NCBI GenBank assembly: GCA_002344135.1
Contig: DDTO01000006.1
Coordinates: 151,869-215,868, forward strand
Length of the DNA: 64,000 nt
From: Chthonomonas sp. UBA2362
Lineage (GTDB): Bacteria > Armatimonadota > Fimbriimonadia > Fimbriimonadales > Fimbriimonadaceae
Reading direction: 5' to 3'
Part shown: positions 34,781 to 44,075 of the stretch, one piece after another
How positions within the stretch are numbered: position 1 is the stretch's first letter
Layout of the letters: each line of letters opens with the position of its first letter
Made by a program: the position numbers and the translations under genes
Notes under the pieces: generated by a model
What the model was told of the DNA's origin: nothing
Databases searched by the model: none
Seen by the model: only the letters and a program-made list of their open reading frames with translations

Positions 34781-36946
34781 ATGGCGAATGTGGGACGAAA
34801 GGCGTGCGTGATTGGGGCCGGGACGATGGGCAGCGGAATCGCCGCCCATCTTGCCAATATCGGGTTCGACGTCGTGCTGCTCGACTTGACCGAGCAATCC
34901 GTTCAAGACGCTTTCGAGCGGGCCCGAATCGCTCGGCCGCCGCACTTCTACGTTCCTTCGACCGCAAACGCCATCACGCTCGGCACGATCGCCGACCTGG
35001 AGAAGTTCGTGCCCGAGGCAGATTGGGTGTGCGAGGCGATCATCGAGAAGATGGATGCCAAGCGCGACCTGTTCGCTCGGCTTGAGCCGCTTCTAAGGCC
35101 CGACGCCATGGTGAGCACGAACACGAGCGGCCTTCAAATCGGACTGCTCGCGGAAGGTCGCGGCGAGGACTTCCGGCGACGATTCCTGGGCACCCACTTC
35201 TTCAATCCGCCGCGATACCTGAAACTCCTCGAACTGATTCCGACGCCCGACACCGCTCCCGAGGTCGTTCGCGATATGACTCGCTTCCTCGAGTACGAGG
35301 TCGCGCGTCGGGTCGTGGTCGCAAAGGACACGCCGGGTTTCATCGCGAACCGGTTCGGGATGTGGGCGATGATCCAGGCGGTTCACGTCGCCGAGCGGCT
35401 GCACCTGAGCGTCGAGCAGGTCGACGCGATCACCGGCCCGTTTCTCGGTCGTCCCCGCAGCGCCAGCTTCCGGCTCAACGACATCGTCGGGCTGGACATC
35501 ATGCGGGACATCGCCCAGAACCTGTACGACCGATGCCCCGACGATCCTTACCGCGAAAATCTGCGTCTGCCGCAGTCGATTCAGGCACTGCTGGAGCGCG
35601 GCTGGATCGGCGAAAAGGCAGGACAAGGGTACTACCGCCGCGAGGGGAAGGAACTGGTCGTTCTCGACTTCCAGACGATGGCGTACCGCGACAAGCGTGA
35701 GGTGTCGCTTCCCGCCTTGGATGCTCTGGCTAGGGAGCCGCTGGGCAAGAGAGTCGCCGCAGCTCTCGAATTCAAGGACGAAGCCGGCGAATTCCTCCGC
35801 GAACACCTGCTTCCGATTCTTCGCTATGCCGACTATCTCAAAGCCGAGATCAGCCACAGCGTGCAGGACTTCGACCGTGTCATGCGCTGGGGCTTCGGCT
35901 GGGAGATGGGACCTTTCGAGATGATCGACGCCATCGGCCCCGAGCGGGTCGGTATCTCCGACGGCCCCTTCTATCGAGGAACCGAGATGCGGGCTTTCGA
36001 CGGCGCCTGGGTTTCGAAGCGACTCGAACCCCAGTTCCGCCGCCTCGACAACTACACGATCCTGGAAGAGCACGAGCATTTCAACGTCCGCGACCTTGGG
36101 CAAGGTGTCGTCGCCATTGCGCTGAAGACGAAGATGGGGGTTGTCGGTCCTCGGTCGCTCGATGAACTCATTGCATACCTGGAGACCGAAGAGCGGCCCT
36201 TCGTTTACACGAGTGAGGCGCGCTCTTTTTCGGCCGGATTCGACCTCAAGTTCCTCCTCGAACAATGCGAAGCGGGGGATTGGGAAGGAGTAGAGGCTGG
36301 ACTCGTCTCGCTTCAGCGCCTGGGTCGGTTGCTTAGCCAAAAGTCCGCGGTCGCCGCCGTGTTCGGGCACTGCCTCGGCGGCGGTTTCGAGATGGCGCTC
36401 GGTTGCCCCGTCATCGCGGCTCACGCCGAGGCACAGATCGGCCTGCCCGAAGCGAGAGTCGGCCTCATTCCTGCCGGGGGCGGCTGCATGCGGATGCGAG
36501 TTCTGCACCAGCACAACGCTAAAAACCTCGTCGACATCGCCAGAAACCTCATGCTTGGATCGGTCTCGAGCAACGCCGACGAGGCGAGGCGGCTCGGCTA
36601 CCTTCGAGAAACCGATGTCACCGTCTACAACGCCGACCTGCTGATCACGACCGCGCGCGACCTCGCGCTACAGACCATGCCGAGTCCTGAGCCGGAATGG
36701 AAGGAAATGGCGGGGCCGGTCGGTGGCATGATCGACCGCATGCAGGAAGAAGTGAAGGGGCGCGGCGAGATCAGCGACTACGACGAGACGATCGGCGACA
36801 AGATCAAGGCCGTCTTCGTTAAGCCGACTTCGCTCGAGGAAGCCTTGAACGCCGAGAGGACCGAGTTCCGTGACCTTCTCCATCATGCCCTCACCATCGC
36901 CCGAATCAAGCACATGCTCGAGCACGGTAAACCCCTCCGCAACTGA
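34781..36946 (+). CDS. bifunctional 3-hydroxyacyl-CoA dehydrogenase/enoyl-CoA hydratase (FadN-like order)
   Basis: 721 residues from ATG 34781. The N-terminal NAD-binding Rossmann motif is CVIGAGTMGSGIAAH (residues 9-23). The 3HCDH C-terminal domain follows (DTPGFIANRFG, about 185-200, and RGWIGEKAGQGYY). An enoyl-CoA hydratase/isomerase domain takes the last third (about 430-650; SFSAGFDLKFL and the oxyanion-hole segment FGHCLGGGFEMALGC). The domain order, dehydrogenase first and hydratase last, is that of FadN/YusL and the reverse of FadB. It should carry out two steps of fatty acid beta-oxidation. etfB follows directly, so electron transfer from acyl-CoA dehydrogenase may be co-regulated; the thiolase and dehydrogenase are not here. 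Confidence 0.9.
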   Translation: MANVGRKACVIGAGTMGSGIAAHLANIGFDVVLLDLTEQSVQDAFERARIARPPHFYVPSTANAITLGTIADLEKFVPEADWVCEAIIEKMDAKRDLFARLEPLLRPDAMVSTNTSGLQIGLLAEGRGEDFRRRFLGTHFFNPPRYLKLLELIPTPDTAPEVVRDMTRFLEYEVARRVVVAKDTPGFIANRFGMWAMIQAVHVAERLHLSVEQVDAITGPFLGRPRSASFRLNDIVGLDIMRDIAQNLYDRCPDDPYRENLRLPQSIQALLERGWIGEKAGQGYYRREGKELVVLDFQTMAYRDKREVSLPALDALAREPLGKRVAAALEFKDEAGEFLREHLLPILRYADYLKAEISHSVQDFDRVMRWGFGWEMGPFEMIDAIGPERVGISDGPFYRGTEMRAFDGAWVSKRLEPQFRRLDNYTILEEHEHFNVRDLGQGVVAIALKTKMGVVGPRSLDELIAYLETEERPFVYTSEARSFSAGFDLKFLLEQCEAGDWEGVEAGLVSLQRLGRLLSQKSAVAAVFGHCLGGGFEMALGCPVIAAHAEAQIGLPEARVGLIPAGGGCMRMRVLHQHNAKNLVDIARNLMLGSVSSNADEARRLGYLRETDVTVYNADLLITTARDLALQTMPSPEPEWKEMAGPVGGMIDRMQEEVKGRGEISDYDETIGDKIKAVFVKPTSLEEALNAERTEFRDLLHHALTIARIKHMLEHGKPLRN

Positions 36947-36947
36947 T

Positions 36948-37685
36948 ATGAAAATCCTGGTACCCATCAAGCGCGTTGTCGACGCCTACGCGAAGGTCCG
37001 CCCGCTGCCCGACGGCTCGGGCATCGATACCGCCGGCGTCAAGTTCGACTTGAACCCGTTCGACGAGATCGCGGTGGAGGAAGCCGTCCGCATGAAGGAG
37101 CGCGATCCCGGCACCGAGATCGTCGTCGTCAGCGTGGGGTCTGCGGAATGCGAAGAACAGCTTCGCAAGGCGCTCGCGATCGGGGCCGATTCAGCCATCC
37201 TCGTCGAGACGTCGCAGGAGTTCGATTCCCTCGGTATCGCAAACGAGCTTGGCGCCGTCGCTGCCTCTCTCTCGCCCGATCTCATCCTTATGGGCAAACA
37301 GGCAACCGATGACGATTGCAATCAGGCAGGCCAGATGCTTGCCGCCAAGCTAGGCTGGCCGCAGGCGACCTTCGCCAGCAAGATCGAAGTGCTTGGTGAG
37401 CGTCTTCGCGTAACCCGCGAGACCGACGACGGCGAGGAAACCGTCGAGTTGCCGCTCCCGGCCGTCGTCACCGCCGATCTCCGGCTGAACGAGCCGCGTT
37501 ACGTCGCCCTGCCCGGCATTATCAAGGCCCGCAGCAAGCCCCTTGAGCGGCGAGCGACAGCGGTCGGACTCGCGCCGAAGACGCGGGTATCCCGGTACTC
37601 CAGTCCGCCCGCTCGCCCGCCCGGACGAAAGGTAGGGAGCGTAGCCGAGTTGGTAGCCGCCCTTCGTGAGCGCGGCGTCCTCTAA
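36948..37685 (+). CDS. etfB: electron transfer flavoprotein beta subunit
   Basis: 245 residues, usual EtfB length. It begins MKILVPIKRVVDAYAKVR. It contains the AMP-binding region (DLILMGKQATDDDCNQAGQM) and the EtfB signature (VTADLRLNEPRYVALPGIIKA). EtfB pairs with EtfA to pass electrons from acyl-CoA dehydrogenases to the quinone pool. etfA does not follow; the next gene is a secreted protein. The start lies 1 nt after the fadN-like stop, so the two genes form an operon. Confidence 0.93.
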   Translation: MKILVPIKRVVDAYAKVRPLPDGSGIDTAGVKFDLNPFDEIAVEEAVRMKERDPGTEIVVVSVGSAECEEQLRKALAIGADSAILVETSQEFDSLGIANELGAVAASLSPDLILMGKQATDDDCNQAGQMLAAKLGWPQATFASKIEVLGERLRVTRETDDGEETVELPLPAVVTADLRLNEPRYVALPGIIKARSKPLERRATAVGLAPKTRVSRYSSPPARPPGRKVGSVAELVAALRERGVL

Positions 37686-37778
37686 TTCTTGCTGATTTCG
37701 AACGAACCGCACGCGATGAGCGTCCAGATCATGTACCCTTAAAGACAGGGAATTCTTTAGCTTGTGCAGGTGGTTCGT

Positions 37779-39344
37779 ATGAAGGCTTATAGCGTCTTGG
37801 CCACGCTCGCTTTGGTTGCGGGCGTTTCGGCTCAGTACACGTCGAGCAAGGTCAGTCTGTACTCACAGATCAACCTGACAACGTTCGATGCCTCCTCCGG
37901 AAACGGCTGTTGGGGCTACGTTTCGCCCTCAGGTCGCGAGTACGCGATCATGGGGCTCAGCAATAAGGCGGCGTTCGTCGAAATCACGAACCCGGCTTCT
38001 CCCGTCTGGGTCACATCCGTGGCGCACAGCAGCAGTCAATGGGCCGACATCAAGACGTACGGGCGTTATTGCTACGTCGTCACGGAGGCGTCGGGATCTG
38101 GCATCCAGGTTATCGATATGGCCAACATCGACCAAGGCAGCGTAACCCTGGTGCGCACCATCTTGCCGCCGGTCGGACCCGGTCGCACCCACACGATCTT
38201 CGTCGACACCGAGAGCGGGTTTCTCTACACCTGCGGCTCGAGGGAGAATAGTGGCTGGACGACGATCTGGTCGCTTGCCGATCCATCCAACCCTCAGAAA
38301 GTCGGTCCGCCATCCGTATCAGGCGGTGACTATGTCCACGAGTGCCAGGTCAAGACCTACACGACAGGACCCGCAGCAGGACGGCAGATCATGTACGCCT
38401 GCGGTGCGAACCGCGGCCTCGAGATCTTCGATGTCACCGATAAGAACAACACGTTCCTCATTCGTCGAATCACCTATCCGGGCGTCGCCTACTGCCACCA
38501 GGGTTGGCTGAGCGAGGATCTTCGGTACTTCTACGTAAACGACGAACTCGATGAGCAAAACCTCGGATCCGTCCAGAAGACGTTCGTCTTCGACGTAAGC
38601 AACCCGCTCGACGCATCATACATAGGCACCTTCAGCCGAAACGAATCGAACATCGACCACAACCTTTACTACCGCAATGGTTTCGTTTTCGAATCGAACT
38701 ATACGCGCGGCCTGCGAATTTTCGACGCGAGCGATGACCCCGAAGCGCCGGCCTTCGTCGGCTTCTTCGATACCTATCCTACCAGCAATTCGCAGACCTT
38801 CAATGGAGCCTGGAGCAACTACCCGTACTTTCCGAGCGGGACCGTCATCGTCAGCGACATAAACCGTGGCTTGTTCATATTGAATCCGGCAGCGGCCTTG
38901 GCCCGCCTGACGATCTCGGGAAGCATAACGCTCTCGGACTATCTCCCAGGTCCCGAGGACCAAACCGTGGACGTCGAGATTCGGCGCACCGGACAGCCGA
39001 CCTATACCAAGACCGTGACCCTCGGTGCCGGTGGCGCCTATTCGTTTACTCTCAACAACACTTTGGCGAACGCCAACTGCACGTTCGCGTTCAAGAGTGA
39101 GCGATTCCTGCGTGAGACACTGGCGCCCCTGAACGTGGGAGCGTCTGGCATTTCCAATGTGAATGCTGCCCTAATTAATGGCGACATCGACGGCGACAAC
39201 GCGATCGACATTGGCGACTTCGCGATCCTCTCAGGCACCTTCGGCTCGTCCTTCGTACCAGCCGACCTGGATGGGGACGGAGAGGTCGCTATCGGTGACT
39301 ACGCGATCCTCTCGCAGAACTTCGGCCTTAACGGCGACAACTAG
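37779..39344 (+). CDS. choice-of-anchor B (LVIVD-type) secreted protein with dockerin-like tail
   Basis: 521 residues. ATG 37779 with AGGTGG upstream; an in-frame GTG at 37764 is less likely. Signal peptide MKAYSVLATLALVAGVSAQ. Residues 20-375 form the seven-bladed LVIVD-like region with repeats such as YVHECQVKTYTTGPAAGRQ and VSDINRGLFILNP, which mark the choice-of-anchor B family. Then come the about 90-residue beta domain (LTISGSITLSDYLPG) and the dockerin-like pair (GDIDGDNAIDIGDFAILS, LDGDGEVAIGDYAILSQNFG). The tail module is shared with the proteins at 17233 and 32730. The function is unknown; these proteins are extracellular. Confidence 0.85.
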   Translation: MKAYSVLATLALVAGVSAQYTSSKVSLYSQINLTTFDASSGNGCWGYVSPSGREYAIMGLSNKAAFVEITNPASPVWVTSVAHSSSQWADIKTYGRYCYVVTEASGSGIQVIDMANIDQGSVTLVRTILPPVGPGRTHTIFVDTESGFLYTCGSRENSGWTTIWSLADPSNPQKVGPPSVSGGDYVHECQVKTYTTGPAAGRQIMYACGANRGLEIFDVTDKNNTFLIRRITYPGVAYCHQGWLSEDLRYFYVNDELDEQNLGSVQKTFVFDVSNPLDASYIGTFSRNESNIDHNLYYRNGFVFESNYTRGLRIFDASDDPEAPAFVGFFDTYPTSNSQTFNGAWSNYPYFPSGTVIVSDINRGLFILNPAAALARLTISGSITLSDYLPGPEDQTVDVEIRRTGQPTYTKTVTLGAGGAYSFTLNNTLANANCTFAFKSERFLRETLAPLNVGASGISNVNAALINGDIDGDNAIDIGDFAILSGTFGSSFVPADLDGDGEVAIGDYAILSQNFGLNGDN

Positions 39345-39362
39345 ACTCCTCCTCGTCCTCCA

Positions 39363-39394
39363 CGCGCCCCCGCGACCAAGCGAGCGGGGGCGCG
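39363..39394 (+). terminator. hairpin terminator
   Basis: 11-bp perfect stem CGCGCCCCCGC (39363-39373) and complement (39384-39394), loop 10 nt. It lies 19 nt after the stop of the choice-of-anchor B gene. Confidence 0.7.
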
Positions 39395-39427
39395 AACGCT
39401 CTTGGCCCCTCTGTTCCACAATAGGGT

Positions 39428-40339
39428 ATGGCTCGCGTCTTTGCGGCGACCGATATCGGCAGCAATACCGTGCACCTCCTGGTCGCCCAAGTCGACTCGA
39501 ACAGCATCGTGAGGCTCCGCAACGAATCGGAGTGGCTCTCCTTGGGCCAGATCGTCGTCCGCGACGGCTACATCCCCGAGAGCATCGCGCGACGGCTTCT
39601 CGCCACACTGAAGTCCTTCAAGGCCGCCGCGACGGCGGCTCGCGCGGCCGGGTTTTACGTGTTCGCGACCGAAGCCATGCGCCTCGCCGAGAACCACGAC
39701 GAGCTGCTGGCACGGATCCGACGGCAGTTGGGGGTCGAGGTCGACGTGATCTCTCCTCGACGGGAAGCCGAGTTGTCGTTGCGGGGCGTCCAGCTCGATA
39801 CGGCCGCCCCGGGGGCGTCGATCCTCGTCGAGGTAGGAGGAGGCAGCGCTCAGGTCGCCCGGTGCCGTGACGACGGCACCATGACCGACGAGGTTTCCCT
39901 GCCACTCGGGACCGGTCGTCTCATCGTCGAGGTCGCTTTAACACAGCCGAGCGACCCCGGCCAGCAGGCGAGCCTCGCCGATCGAATCGCAGAAGCGTTC
40001 CAGGCTTGTCGCGATTGGGAGCCGGTGTCGAGGGTCATCGGTAGCGGTGGCGTCGCTCGTGGTCTGTGGCGAGCCCTCCACCCAGACGGTGATCGGACCC
40101 TCCTGCGCGACGAACTCGAGTACCTGCGAAACACCTCTGGACGTCTTGAGCCGGAAACGATCTGCGCTCGCTTCGGAGTGAAGACCAACCGAGCGCACAC
40201 CCTCTTGCCCGGGTCGGCGATCTACCTGGAGGCTATGCGTGTGTTCGGCAAGGCTTCCATGATTGTCAGCGAGTTCGGCGTGCGCGAAGGCGCTATTCTC
40301 GAAATGGCCACCGGGAGGCTAGAAGCGTGTCTCAGGTAG
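39428..40339 (+). CDS. ppx: Ppx/GppA family exopolyphosphatase
   Basis: 303 residues, the short (catalytic domain only) form. It starts with the ASKHA phosphate-1 motif ATDIGSNTVHLLVAQV. It has an internal EAMRLAEN segment and the second signature ILVEVGGGSAQVARC. The enzyme removes phosphate from polyphosphate or (p)ppGpp-type substrates; which one cannot be decided from the sequence. It overlaps the polyphosphate kinase gene by 13 nt, which argues for polyphosphate. Confidence 0.9.
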   Translation: MARVFAATDIGSNTVHLLVAQVDSNSIVRLRNESEWLSLGQIVVRDGYIPESIARRLLATLKSFKAAATAARAAGFYVFATEAMRLAENHDELLARIRRQLGVEVDVISPRREAELSLRGVQLDTAAPGASILVEVGGGSAQVARCRDDGTMTDEVSLPLGTGRLIVEVALTQPSDPGQQASLADRIAEAFQACRDWEPVSRVIGSGGVARGLWRALHPDGDRTLLRDELEYLRNTSGRLEPETICARFGVKTNRAHTLLPGSAIYLEAMRVFGKASMIVSEFGVREGAILEMATGRLEACLR

Positions 40340-42411
40340 AGGCTCGATCGGACTGGCGCTGGCTCAAGTCCGATCGCTACATCAATCGGGAGTACAGCTG
40401 GCTCCAATTCGATCAGCGCGTTCTCGAGGAGGCCGAGAACGTGCGAAACCCTCTCTTAGAGCGACTCAAGTTCCTCGCCATCTTCGAATCGAACCTCGAC
40501 GAGTTTTTCATGGTGCGGGTTTCGGGGCTCATCGAACAGGTCGAGAGCGGTGTGGCCGAGAAGACCCCAGACGGGCTAACCCCCTCCGAGCAGCTCGAGA
40601 TGATCTTGGAGACCGCGCTCCCGATGCGACGACGGGCCGCAAAGATCTGGTCCGAGCTGCTCTTGCCCGAACTCTCCCGGGAAGGGATTCAGCTGCTGAG
40701 CGTCGCAGATCTCGATAAGTCGCAAGTCGCTCGTTTGGAGGAACGTTTTCGGCAGGAGATTTTCCCGGTATGTACGCCCCTGATTCTGCACCCGGCGCCC
40801 AGTGTTCCCTTCATATCCAACCGGAGCCTCAATCTCGCGGTCGAATTGGTCGAGTCGTCATCGAGCACAAGGCTGGCCCGGGTCAAGGTCCCCACCGTCC
40901 TGAAGCGACTCGTGCCGGTTCGGACTGGAGCGCATGACTATGTCCTCATGGAGGACGTCATCCGCCAGAATCTGCGATATCTTTTCCCCGGCGTCGACAT
41001 CGCAGGCTCACACCGCTTCCGCGTGCTGCGAGACGCCGACATCGAGATCCGAGAGTTGGAAGCCGCCGACCTCGTCAGCACCGTCGAAGAGACGATCCGA
41101 ATGCGTCGCTTCGGGGCCCCAGTCGCCCTGGAAACCAACCCCGACTTACCTAAGCACGTTCGCGAAACGCTTCTTGGCTGCCTCGACCTTGACTTGGCAG
41201 ACGTCTACGAGGTCGAGGGCTTGCTCGGACTGGACGTAATGTGGGAACTCGCCGCGATCGATCGGCCCGATCTTCGATACCCGCCGTATCATCCCCTTGT
41301 TCTCGAGGGCTTCCATGACAGCGAGAACATCTTCGAGACCGTTGCCGATCGCGATGTGATGGTCCATCATCCCTTCGATTCCTTTGCGCCGGTTCAGTCC
41401 TTCGTTGCATCGGCTCACACCGATCCCCACGTCATCGGCATCAAGCAGACTCTCTATCGCGTCGGAAGCGAGTCGCCCATTGTCGAATCGCTCCTCGACG
41501 CCGCCGAAGATGGTAAGCAGGTTGCCGTCATGGTGGAGCTCAAAGCCCGTTTCGACGAGAGTAACAACCTCGTATGGGCCAAGGCGCTCGAACGCGCGGG
41601 CGCGCACGTATCGTACGGCTTCCGAGAGGTTAAGACCCACTGCAAGCTTTGCCTGATCGTCCGACGGGAACCCGATGGCATTAAAGCCTATGCGCATATC
41701 GGTACAGGCAACTACAACCCGATCACCGCACGGCTCTATACGGATCTTGCCCTCTTCACCTGCGATCCGGATGTTACGCAAGACATTTCCGAACTCTTCA
41801 ACTTCCTTACCGGCTTTTCTCGCCAAAGCGATTATCGCAAACTCCTGGTCGCGCCCCATAACCTGCGCGAAGGGATCATCGAGCGAATCGTACGGGAGGC
41901 CGAGAACAAGAAGCGCACCAATGTCGGGCGAATCATCTTCAAGCTCAACTCCCTCGTCGATCCGGAAGTCATCGACGCACTTTATGACGCGAGCGAGGCC
42001 GGAGTGGAGATCGACCTGATCGTCCGGGGAATCTGCTGCCTACGCCCGGGCGTCCCCGGCCTTAGCGAAAACATCCGCGTCCGCTCGATCGTCGGCCGGT
42101 TCCTAGAGCATTCCCGCGTGTTCTGGTTCGAAAACTCTGGCGAGCCCGAGGCCTTCATCGGCAGCGCCGACCTCATGCGCCGGAATCTGGATCGCCGCGT
42201 CGAAGTCCTCGCCCCGGTCGAGGACGCTCGCCTCGTTCGCCATCTGCGCGAGGTCGTACTCCAATCGTATCTCGACGACAATCTCCAGACGTGGATCGAG
42301 TTTGCCGACGGGACCTACGAACGGCTATGCCCAGACGACACCTCACCGTTCGAGGCGCAGCAAGCCCTCATGTCTCGCTCCAGTCTGCGGCTGCTTATGG
42401 GGAACGCCTAG
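40327..42411 (+). CDS. ppk: polyphosphate kinase 1
   Basis: 694 residues from a GTG at 40327. The N-terminal domain has the family segment YINREYSWLQFDQRVLEEA. The catalytic region shows the phosphorylated His in KTHCKLCLI (H438, matching E. coli H435) and AHIGTGNYNP; the second phospholipase D-like half contains FIGSADLMRRNLDRRVEV. It makes polyphosphate from ATP reversibly and is membrane-associated in other bacteria. It is encoded with the degrading enzyme in one operon, which allows tight turnover. Confidence 0.96.
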   Translation: MSQVEARSDWRWLKSDRYINREYSWLQFDQRVLEEAENVRNPLLERLKFLAIFESNLDEFFMVRVSGLIEQVESGVAEKTPDGLTPSEQLEMILETALPMRRRAAKIWSELLLPELSREGIQLLSVADLDKSQVARLEERFRQEIFPVCTPLILHPAPSVPFISNRSLNLAVELVESSSSTRLARVKVPTVLKRLVPVRTGAHDYVLMEDVIRQNLRYLFPGVDIAGSHRFRVLRDADIEIRELEAADLVSTVEETIRMRRFGAPVALETNPDLPKHVRETLLGCLDLDLADVYEVEGLLGLDVMWELAAIDRPDLRYPPYHPLVLEGFHDSENIFETVADRDVMVHHPFDSFAPVQSFVASAHTDPHVIGIKQTLYRVGSESPIVESLLDAAEDGKQVAVMVELKARFDESNNLVWAKALERAGAHVSYGFREVKTHCKLCLIVRREPDGIKAYAHIGTGNYNPITARLYTDLALFTCDPDVTQDISELFNFLTGFSRQSDYRKLLVAPHNLREGIIERIVREAENKKRTNVGRIIFKLNSLVDPEVIDALYDASEAGVEIDLIVRGICCLRPGVPGLSENIRVRSIVGRFLEHSRVFWFENSGEPEAFIGSADLMRRNLDRRVEVLAPVEDARLVRHLREVVLQSYLDDNLQTWIEFADGTYERLCPDDTSPFEAQQALMSRSSLRLLMGNA

Positions 42412-42424
42412 CGATCGAGGCATG

Positions 42425-42456
42425 AAGCGCGGGGCAGATCACGCCGACCCGCGCTT
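42425..42456. terminator. hairpin between convergent ppk and choice-of-anchor B genes
   Basis: 9-bp stem AAGCGCGGG (42425-42433) with CCCGCGCTT (42448-42456), loop 14 nt. The GCGCGGG core resembles the REP elements but the head and tail sequences do not fit, so it is called a terminator. Confidence 0.6.
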
Positions 42457-42466
42457 CTCCGTTACG

Positions 42467-44065
42467 TCATGCTCGAACGTTGAACCGCACGAGGTCCAGT
42501 CTCGCATCGAAAGCCGCGATGTCCGCTTCGAACCCGGCCTCGATCGTAAGGCGCAATCTCATCAGCCCTTGGGCAGTCGAAAATGTCGAGGTCGGCAAGT
42601 TGGATATGATATCGACGCCGTTCGCCGTATTGATTTCGAACGAGCCAACATCGTCCCAGCGACCCGCGTCCCAATTCCATAGGGCTGCAGTGCAGACACC
42701 GCGGTCGATCCCGTCGATGCGTGACTGCACTTCCAAGTCTAGCCATGCGACCGGACTCTTGTCAGTTTGCGCCTCGACGACGAGAGTGATGATCGGAACG
42801 CTGTCATCGTTCATGGCCTCGTACCTGGCGTGGAGCAGTTTGCTGTCGGACTTGCGCAGCGATGTCTTGCCACCGCTTACGATCCGTCCTGCTGTCGCTT
42901 CGACTGTGTCGAGATAGGCTCCTTGCCCCAATGTTTCGCCGGGGTCGAGCACGAAGAGGCCCCGATTGATGTCGAATGCCGTGACGTTGCCGCTGGGAAA
43001 GATGGCACAAACGCCCCACGCCCCGGTATAAGAGAACCCCGACCCATCGGGATAGGTATCGAAGTAGCCTATCTCCTGAATGTTCAGCGGGTCGCCAATG
43101 TCGTAAACCCGAATTCCGCCGCGATAGGCCGAAAGGTACATCGTATTCCCACGGATGTGAGAGTTGTGATCGATATAGTTTCCACCGTTCTGGTACCGTC
43201 CTGCATACTGCGGATGAGCGAGATCCGAGACGTCTAGGCGATGGGTCGTACATTGATCGACCAAGCCGTTTCCTTCGTCGAACTCGTCGTTGACTAGAAA
43301 ATAGCGGCCATCTTCTGTCAGCTGCCCGCTATGACAGTAGTTCGATCCGGATATGTAGTCGATGCTGCCCAGTGTAACCATGTTCGACTTGTTCGTGATA
43401 TCGACGATGAACACACCGGCGCCGCCGCAGCACAGAAACGCGATCTCGCGGCCGGCGTAAGGTCCGCTCGAAAAGTTCACGACCTGACAGTCGTGTACGT
43501 ACTGTTGGCTCCAAGAGCCGACTTGCACCGGCGCCACTGGATTTGTTGCATCGAGTACGACAAGGCCGCCTCCGGCCAAGTTGGACCCGTTGAGATAGAG
43601 CAGTTTCTTGGTCTGATTGGCCTGGATGGTATGGACCGTACGAAGGTCGTTTGCGGTGTACGTTGCAGCTAACGTCACGCTGCCCAGGTCGGCAAAACGG
43701 AGATCGATTATCTGCATTCCTTGATTGACGCCATCGCATACGGAGTATGCGAAGTCGCCAAGGACGGTCGGCTCGTGCCAGATCGAAGCCGGCCCGGATA
43801 CGTGACCGATAGTCACCGGGCTGTTTGGATTGGTAATGTCTACGACCGCGGTGCCGTTCTCCATTCCAAAGACCGCATATTCGCGACCGCTGTGCGACGT
43901 GTATCCCCATCCGCCGGACCCAGCGCCCGGTCCGCCGGGGAATGCTGCGAGCCCGGTATGCGAGAGAAGGTGCACTCCCTGCCTAGGAAACTGCCCAAAG
44001 CTTGTGGCGGTAGCGAATACTGCCGCGACTATTGCGATGCATGTAAGATAACTCTTCATCTTCAC
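42467..44065 (-). CDS. choice-of-anchor B (LVIVD-type) secreted protein
   Basis: 532 residues. The GTG at 44065 was chosen because AAGGAGG lies 5 nt upstream; the ATG at 44059, two codons later, is the alternative. Signal peptide MKSYLTCIAIVAAVFATATS. It aligns over most of its length with the protein at 37779: GWGYTSHSGREYAVFGM, YVHDCQVVNFSSGPYAGRE, GRYFLVNDEFDEGNG and FDINRGLFVLDPGE. It lacks the dockerin tail. Instead it ends in an about 130-residue beta-type domain (from LLHARYEAMNDDSVP). The small secreted protein at 44076-44537 is 10 nt upstream and probably in the same transcript. Confidence 0.83.
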   Translation of the reverse strand: MKMKSYLTCIAIVAAVFATATSFGQFPRQGVHLLSHTGLAAFPGGPGAGSGGWGYTSHSGREYAVFGMENGTAVVDITNPNSPVTIGHVSGPASIWHEPTVLGDFAYSVCDGVNQGMQIIDLRFADLGSVTLAATYTANDLRTVHTIQANQTKKLLYLNGSNLAGGGLVVLDATNPVAPVQVGSWSQQYVHDCQVVNFSSGPYAGREIAFLCCGGAGVFIVDITNKSNMVTLGSIDYISGSNYCHSGQLTEDGRYFLVNDEFDEGNGLVDQCTTHRLDVSDLAHPQYAGRYQNGGNYIDHNSHIRGNTMYLSAYRGGIRVYDIGDPLNIQEIGYFDTYPDGSGFSYTGAWGVCAIFPSGNVTAFDINRGLFVLDPGETLGQGAYLDTVEATAGRIVSGGKTSLRKSDSKLLHARYEAMNDDSVPIITLVVEAQTDKSPVAWLDLEVQSRIDGIDRGVCTAALWNWDAGRWDDVGSFEINTANGVDIISNLPTSTFSTAQGLMRLRLTIEAGFEADIAAFDARLDLVRFNVRA

Positions 44066-44075
44066 GAGGGCCTCC

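Noticed and set aside
35093..36514. 473-residue minus-strand open frame
   Set aside because: Antisense to the hydroxyacyl-CoA dehydrogenase/hydratase fusion; no signature and no start signal.
42425..42456. Additional REP element
   Set aside because: The stem core resembles REPs, but the GGAGT head and TTTG tail are absent and it lies exactly between convergent genes, so it is better called a terminator.
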